From: Physcomitrium patens | Taxonomy: Eukaryota > Streptophyta > Bryopsida > Funariales > Funariaceae | Reading direction: 5' to 3' | NCBI RefSeq assembly: GCF_000002425.4 | Contig: NC_037265.1 | Span: 13,038,330-13,102,329, forward strand | Length of the DNA stretch: 64,000 nt | Part shown: piece after piece, positions 57,139-64,000 of the stretch | Layout of the letters: every line of letters begins with the position of its first letter | Position numbering within the stretch: the first letter of the stretch is position 1 | Notes under the pieces: generated by a model | The model's database searches: none | What the model was told of the DNA's origin: nothing | The model's input: the letters and a program-made list of their open reading frames with translations, nothing else | Position numbers and translations under genes: made by a program

Positions 57139-58985
57139 GCACATTTCTTACTAGCTATTTTTAAGTAAAATTTATTTATTTTGTTATATACATGTTTATT
57201 CACAATTCATTGAATTTTAAAACAATGAAATAAAATACTTAATAAAATTTATTTTTTATGTCATTTATAAAATATTATCAATCTTAAGAATAAGTTATAA
57301 AAATTTATTTAATTTAAATTATTTATTTTTTTGTATTTTTTTAATTTTTTTCTGCAAAATCTTGATAGCATAAATTAATACAAATTTTCATACTTGTATA
57401 TTAATGTTATTATTGTAGTATTTAATTCATAAGATAAATTTCTATAAATAATCATGTGGTTTACTTTCTATAGAGATTATGTCTATTATATATCTATATA
57501 GAAAATCATTCATCAACAAGATATGTCAATAAAAGTTTCAATCTAGAATTAAACTTAAAATTTTCAACATAGATTATAAATGAACCAAACTTTTGATTCA
57601 TATTTGTAGTCTAGTAGATTTATTGATTCTAATAAAAATCAAGTAATATATTAAATTAATAAAAAAATTAAAATATAATATTTGCTATACATTTGATGCA
57701 ATTTTCATAATTTAATTACTTTTTTGATGTAAGATTAATTTAATAAAACAATAAAAAATTAGATTATAAAATTATACAAACCATGAAGTGATGCAATAAA
57801 TAATTGTTTTTGGAAGGGAAAAAGGCCCTTCAATAAAATATACATTGATGAGGCTTTTTTCTATTATTTTTCTTAATAATTATGTTGTTTACTATGTGTT
57901 TATTAATTAACTCTAGTCTAACTTGCAATTTGAGGTTTTTGTGGCTTTATAACATACACTTTGTTGATTTTTATGCAAGTGTTAATTTTTGGGTAATAAC
58001 CATTTCTATATAAATCTCTATAATAAATACATGATTGAATGATTTAGTAAAGCTTTTTCTTTTTTATGATTAAAATTTAGAAGTAGTTTCTTAAACAAAA
58101 ATAATTAATATTTTTTTGCATATTTTCCATGGCAATGACAAAAATTTAACTAGTTCTCATTAAACTCACAGTTACCTTATTTATATTATCTTAGAATTTA
58201 ACTTAGTACTTATAAGTTGGTGTTGTATATAAAAAAGATAGAGTGGTAAATAATACATAAACAAATTTGCTATATTGAATCCATCCCATCCAAAGTTTGT
58301 AGTAATTTTTAGACAATTAACTTGAAACATTGCTTTATAGTGTGCATTGCTTTAGTATGATTTGGTGTGTTGAATTAGACTATTTGGCTAGTTGCATCAG
58401 ACCTGCTAGCTTGAACTTGCACCTATGTATTGATATCATGATAATTAGATTCAATGATGTAATTGGATCTAAATTTTTGGATAGTGATTCTGTAGATCAA
58501 AATTTCTAAAATAAAATTGTGTTGTGGTTTTCTACTCTAATAAGATATTTTATAAAAAAATCAATTCTTATTGTCTATCTAAAATTTAATGATTTGTATT
58601 AGAATTGAGTCTTTATTAAAAGGTTGTTGAGATTAAAAAGCTTGTCCATCTTGCCATCTATTGGTAGCTTATGCTTCAAATATGAGAAATTCTTCTTTTT
58701 GACTCTAGAATGGATATCTTGATGCTATTTATAAATTATTTCTATAATTGGCTAGCAAGACTCATTATATTAGAATATAGAACTTCTTTGTAATTTACTA
58801 ATCATGAGAATCCTCTTTAATAGCAGTCAACATGTCTAAGCCATTTGAAAAGAGTTTGACTACTGACTTCTAAGTTTTGATGTATCACCTTGCAAAGTAA
58901 TACAATGTGGGCATTGAAGACTAATTAAAGACACTGCTAACTTTCATGTTGATTGTGTCACATTGTTGCTACATAGACTATAATA
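53401..58985. other. Extreme AT-rich desert
   Basis: About 5.6 kb of very low GC content with (TA)n tracts at about 53663-53695 and 55789-55819 and a (GTAT)n(TA)n tract at about 57087-57128. No gene or repeat boundary can be supported. It is presumably ancient transposon DNA. Confidence 0.65.
53663..53695. repeat. (TA)n microsatellite
   Basis: About 33 bp of uninterrupted TA. Similar tracts are at 5126-5164, 25227-25249, 25815-25837, 50813-50838 and 55789-55819. Confidence 0.9.
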
Positions 58986-59847
58986 TGTAAGGCCCAACTA
59001 TTAGTATTGGAGATTATTTTTCTTTTAGCAATTTTAATATTAATAATTTTTTGCGCTTAATCAAAAAATAAGATTAACAATCAACAAAGCTAAAATCCAA
59101 CTCCTATGGGCATTAACAACTAGAGCACTAGCAAGCAAAGATGGACAAAGAATTGGTGCTCAAAAAATCTTTCTCTCTTTCCTAAACCAAACTCTACCTA
59201 AACTTTAATTAATGAACTTTCTTGCTTCCATATAGTTAAATTTCTACATAATCTTTAGATCTACAATCTTGCTACATTCTATATAATCTTTAGGTCAATA
59301 TTCTATATATTGGGAGACATTGCTTTTACTTAGTCTTTTGCCATTGCTTCTTAGAATATATAATTTAATTTATAATATATTATAATGACTAATTAGAAAC
59401 TACATGGTATCAAAACTTTAAGATTAGGATTAGATCTAATAAGTAAAAAATAAGCAATTATTTTCCTATGTGTTTAGAAGAATATATCTAATGGAGCTTT
59501 TTGATCCTTGGTTGCCTAAATGTCAATAATAAGGTTGAACACTAAGTTAGTCATTGCTTCACATTGGATGGAGCTTAGGAGCTTGTAGCTTAAAAAAGAA
59601 GACTTAGAAGCACTAGTCATGCGATTTTAAAAACACAAAGTTAGTAAGAACTAAGGTTTGGCTTTCAAGAAGAGAGATGACAAAATCATAGAAAGGTTTG
59701 TGCTTTTTGCCCATATATTATTGCTGAAGTAAGAGAAGCCATATTTCTACAATTTTTCATGAAAACAATAATTGTCTCTAGTGAGAAATGCAAGAAACAT
59801 GTGAATATTATAGAAGAAGAAAGTGATAGTGAACATATGGACCTTGA
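58986..59847 (+). mobile_element. Copia-like 5' LTR with primer site and gag leader
   Basis: LTR 58986-59404 (419 bp; TGTAAGGCCC to AACTACA) is followed immediately by TGGTATCAAAAC (59405-59416), close to the initiator-Met primer site TGGTATCAGAGC. Zero spacing is typical of plant Copia. The 430 bp after it may be a decayed gag (no open frame). No 3' LTR was found. Superfamily assigned from primer-site spacing only. Confidence 0.55.
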
Positions 59848-59933
59848 AATCAGTGTTTTAAAACTGACTGGCAGCGTGAGAATCCCTAAAATATTGGCAA
59901 TAGGAGTTGCCAGTCAGTTTTTAAACGCTGATT
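59848..59933. repeat. Short hairpin with 26-bp arms
   Basis: Arms at 59848-59873 (aatcagtgttttaaaactga and on) and 59908-59933 are reverse complements except for about three positions, around a 34-nt loop. It marks a sharp change from AT-rich, copia-like sequence to balanced DNA. It could be a tiny foldback element, a transposon end pair, or a small-RNA hairpin. Confidence 0.6.
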
Positions 59934-60902
59934 GAAACGAAGCTGGAGTAGCCTCTTGTCCATGGATTGGCATTCAACCCATGACTGTCAGCTTTGTTGG
60001 GTCACAGTTGAATGCTAAGAATATCTGATCAGGTTCAAAACTGAAGGAAACGTGTTAAACGAAGATTGCAACGGGAAAACGATCGAGAATGTGGAAGTAT
60101 CAAGTTCATTGCTCTAAGAATTTGCGACATAAAACATGATTTAAATATTATTCAGAAAAATTCAGAGGCTCTCATTTATCTCAATCATTCGGGTTTGAAT
60201 AAAGTTTAGAAGCCAGTCCTGCTGCCACTTATGTTGAGTAAAGCGATATAAAGCTGTTCTTTTCTCCGAGTGTTTTCTTTCTTAAAAGATTTTGAAAGAT
60301 ACTGCAACTGAAAACTGGCAAAAAAATAAGCTAGCACTTGATGTAATGAATCAAAATTTGAACTTTTTTTTTTTTTTTTTTTTTTCTTTTTCTTCTTCTC
60401 CTGATACAGCCGGGGTATACCTGATGCATTGATTAGTGTGGGTAAGTACTTGGCGTTCGAGGACCTGAGACCCAGTTGCCTGGGGAGTGAGAAAATATGT
60501 AATATTCAACTATTATATGAGTTTATTTGATTTAACTCAGTATTGCACGTGGTCAATATGCATAGATATTTTATGCATATTTTAAGGCATGCAGTAGAAT
60601 GATTGCAGTAACACTTCGAAGGTACATCTCAAACCTTCAAACAGCTAGCCACTGTCAATTATTAGAATAGAAATGTAGACAAAATCAAATGTCTAACTGA
60701 ACTGTTGATTATGTCTATGTTCTGTCAGAAGGTCAATCTCATGCCGTTCGGCAGAATTAGTGCATAGAACTTGTAGGAGATGAAGGAAAATATTATTTGC
60801 ATTCATCATTTGAGGAAACTTGGGTTCATTAAGTTCACATGTATCTGCAAGTAGCAGTTGTATGTGCTCCGAGGATCAGTTCTACTCCACGCGATCCCCC
60901 CT

Positions 60903-60933
<31 letters not shown>

Positions 60934-63900
60934 GCACAAATGAAACAGTAATTTCTTTGCGGGGGGACCATTACAAGATGTTTGGTCTAACCGGGACTCT
61001 ACTGCGCGCGATTCCATGTCTAACATATGGTTTTGGAAACGGCTAATTCAAATAATAAATATTGAAAAGGTAGATATTTTTGGGATCATATTGGAATGCT
61101 GCGCGCATGGTGTTCATATGTGATGCTCAAGGAACTAATATAAGCTTATCCTGCATGTATTCTTTGGTGCTGCACAAAAGTATATTGATTCTGCCGCAAC
61201 GTTGCCATTCAAATCAACCTCATCAAAGTTAAGTCTAGACGGTACCCGTAGTAGGCTCTATTGGCTCCACGTATACATTTACATGCATCTTCAAGGCATC
61301 ATCTGAAAACAGTTGTTCTTCAGAACAGTAGAATGGGCTGAGTGCAAGCCGTCACGTCTCCATAATATTGAAGAAATCTTCCAGTTTGAAGTAGTCTCGT
61401 GTTGCTTATCTTCATAGAGATCAATTACATGATCTAAATGTCTTCAAATGATTGGCCATTTCTTTAGAGGTAGATTGCTTATGTTAATACAAAACCAATA
61501 TTTTTGAAAAAGTGAAGAATTCATTAATCAAATCAATATTCTTGGATCAATATGTAAAATTGTGACAAAGTTATTGTAATTACAAATGGATAACAAGAAA
61601 GCCCAAGGTTGAATTTTAAAATGAAGGTTAACTATTGAGACCTTAGTTCAAGAAAAAAACTGATTACTTAGATTTTTTTAAATCACACAATTTTATGAAC
61701 AAAATAATTTCAACTGTACCTCTATTTTTATTGTTGATTTATTATGATATATTATCAATTAGGTTAAACGTTTCTAAATATAACCTCATTGTAAATATCA
61801 TTTTAAATTTAGAAAAGAATAATTCAATATTTCTATAAAATATAAAGGAGTTAGTTTCTATTGCAAAGGTCTAATAGTTAACCTCCTTTCTTAGATCCTA
61901 CCTAAGGCTTTCATATTATCAATTAGTATATTTCATCAACCTGTCCAAATGGAAGCGGCTCTAGCAATCTGCACAAAAGGTTGCGTCCACAAAAACTCTT
62001 GATTCATTTCTGATGAGATTGCAGGTGACCAAGAACTTTGAAGCTCGACAACTTCAGCCTTCTCTAAAATGAACAGTAGAAATACGGAACCGCGAGAGGA
62101 TCTTCAACCTGCAGTCCACGATATGAAAGGTCCACACACAAAGAGTTACAGCACATCTACTTGCTAAAAAGTTTACTACTTTTCTTCCAAAGGGCTCTCG
62201 GTTTGCTAGATTCTATTACAGTGGAAGCAGATGAAACTGGAAAATATGGAGAACTTCAAACAAGCAGCTGTTAAATCACCATCCGAAGATTAATTACAGA
62301 GATTAGAGGAGACAAGTCATGAAGTAAGATTCACCTAGTTGAGGAAAGTGTTAATTAAAAGATCTTACGAACCGTAGGCTGAATGACGGATAACGTGTAC
62401 AGATCGCGGTTTCCTGTACTGAGGTTTCTTGGGGAAATATGCAGTTAGCGTTACAAGCGGCTTGGACAGTCGGAATCCTAGTATGGGCACAATCGCAACT
62501 ACCGCAGTACAATGGTAGCGTCTAGTAACAGATGTAGCTTTCTATCAGTCGGCAAGGTTAACACACTCCACAGACTAATCGAGATGTGTAGGATTCTCAT
62601 CACCACGCTTCTTAGCCACCTTTCTTCAATATTGACTAATGAACGTCCTAAACTATCAGCTCTAGATATTAGTAGCCTTCCACTATCGATCGTTGTTGTG
62701 GTAATGAATATTTGTCCTAGTAAGTAAGCAGAAACACAACAACATTAGCACCAGCATGATCGTGGACGTACAAGTTCATCAAACAGTTGACTGACCTTCA
62801 AGTTGAGATGATTATCAGTGGGGGACAAGTATTGAACCAGAACGCATGTGAGGCATTAACAGGGTCAATTGGCGTTGCTGATAATTGCAATCAGTGCAAG
62901 ATAGAACCATAGAGAAGTAGAGCTTCAAGGTCGTTGAGCATAAGGAAATATATGGAATTCCTGGTCACCTTGTGTGCAAACCATAAGGTATTCCAGAACC
63001 TCGATCGTTCTCCGCCACTTGCCAGAATAAGTATTTAAAGCGATTTGAAATCGTGGCTACTTTCCCACAAGGTACTAAACCTGCGGAGTTGGCTTCTACA
63101 ATTACGATGGCAATATTAGCCAACCGCTTCAATTTGTTACTCAGCTAATTAACACTCTAAATTCGTTGACAAGATATTCGTAGACCACGTCGATCCCGAA
63201 ATATGCACACATTGTGTGCAACGATTGCGACAAACGTGTATTTCAAAGATATAAAATGAGGTATTATTTGCGTTCAGAAAGCAATGATATAGAGAGTTTC
63301 GATCGAATGTATCCTGCCATGTTGAAGATTTCACATGTTCTATGTTTCTGTTCCAAATACAAACAGTGAACAAATCCCGTTCAAGAGGAAAAACAAAGAA
63401 AAGGTCAGTGCTGAAAAGAAAGGATAGTTTTATTCTCTAATTAAGTACTCGAGAACGATGGCAACCATTCGGCTCAATTGATAGTCGCTGAATTACTGAT
63501 GTGGATGCGTAAAAGCTGTAAACAACTTACTGTCGCCAAGGATTGATTACGAATGAGGGAAGTAATAAGCTGATTCATCGACACACATCTAATCGCAGAC
63601 AAGGTTAAACGACACAGCAAAAAATTACTGATTACGTAATCTCCATACTCTCAGGAACGATATCTTCGTACATATTCCACTTTGAATGTATGTAACCGAT
63701 GATTAGAAGGTCGAGATCTTACCATGAACAAAAGCGTTTTGAAGGAACGTAAAATTGGTGGAGTAGCCACCACATTCCCTTGTGTTGATCTCACGATCAG
63801 TGCGTAAAGGGAAAGCACTGTACCTGGTATGTAGATGTGCGCAAACATCATGACCTAGTCGAACATCGTTTGCTTTACTGAGCAACATAATGACGTGCAT

Positions 63901-64000
63901 AACGTCAGTTAATGATACCTTACGCGTGCTCATTTGCAAAAATTGTCCATGTGAAATCTAACCTGATTCACCAAATTAAGCAATACTGCAGCACGACAGA
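59934..64000. other. Balanced-composition DNA without readable genes
   Basis: About 4 kb with distinctly higher GC content and no repeat resemblance to the rest of the window. It contains T-rich tracts (60364-60390, 60900-60932) but no open frame with convincing composition. Candidates are intron, UTR or regulatory DNA of a gene beyond the right edge, or a noncoding RNA locus. Confidence 0.45.

Noticed and set aside
60835-61046. Open frames across the T-rich tract
   Set aside because: Low-complexity Phe or Lys runs from the poly-T/poly-A tract.
62512-62727. 71-residue plus-strand open frame near the right end
   Set aside because: No recognisable motif or splice context, and its length is within chance expectation for balanced DNA.

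Overview
This is eukaryotic, almost certainly land-plant, nuclear DNA. It is very AT-rich and dominated by nested, decayed LTR retrotransposons. The evidence is: Ty3/gypsy chromoviruses with chromodomains; primer-binding sites matching plant initiator-Met and Asp tRNAs; a Tc1/mariner copy; a spliced organelle-type gene with a plant-like C-terminal motif; and a decayed plant-style leucine-rich-repeat gene. The accessory gene of element C and the repeat style of the LRR gene recall bryophyte (liverwort or moss) sequences, but that is recollection and was not tested. No tRNA, rRNA, CRISPR array or prokaryotic gene organisation is visible.

Layout. At 1-2313 lies the 5' part of a minus-strand chromovirus (F1), inserted into an older minus-strand gypsy element (E, 2314 to about 3600). 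The stretch from 3.6 to 7.6 kb is AT-rich and mostly unreadable, with one old solo-LTR-like repeat. At 7633-23556 is element A, a plus-strand chromovirus with ATAAA target duplications. Its LTRs hold arrays of perfect heat-shock elements. A is split twice: by a complete gypsy element B (9741-18284) with a pol I recall as fungal-like, and by an inverted solo LTR of the B family (19668-21012). Removing the insertions with one target duplication restores A's reading frame at both places. A small extra ORF follows A's pol.

From 23.56 to 29.25 kb is non-LTR DNA with one MITE-like foldback and the only apparently intact host gene, a three-exon minus-strand gene (26609-28452) for a 347-residue organelle-type protein. 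At 29254-49494 is a second copy of the F family (F2, ATATT duplications). It contains element C (29704-38673, TATAG duplications), a Tc1/mariner element with TIRs of about 220 bp (42836-44750) and a solo LTR of family D (47964-49310). C is a non-autonomous Tat/Athila-like element. Its RT stops early and is followed by a 557-codon coiled-coil gene unrelated to retrotransposon enzymes. C also carries a B-like LTR fragment that itself holds another D solo LTR.

From 49.5 to 59 kb is extreme AT-rich DNA with TA microsatellites, a short non-repetitive patch (50.86-51.87 kb) and a decayed LRR gene recognisable by its 72-bp period (52575-53400). At 58986-59847 is a copia-like LTR with its primer site. 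From 59.93 kb to the end the base composition becomes balanced, but no gene could be read.

How parts relate. Nearly all element genes are dead. In several of them the reading frame is preserved over long distances while Trp, Gln and Arg codons have become stops through C-to-T or G-to-A changes, the pattern expected from deamination of methylated cytosine. The most interesting signals are the heat-shock-element arrays in LTR A, the post-pol ORF shared by families A and F, and the acquired gene in C.
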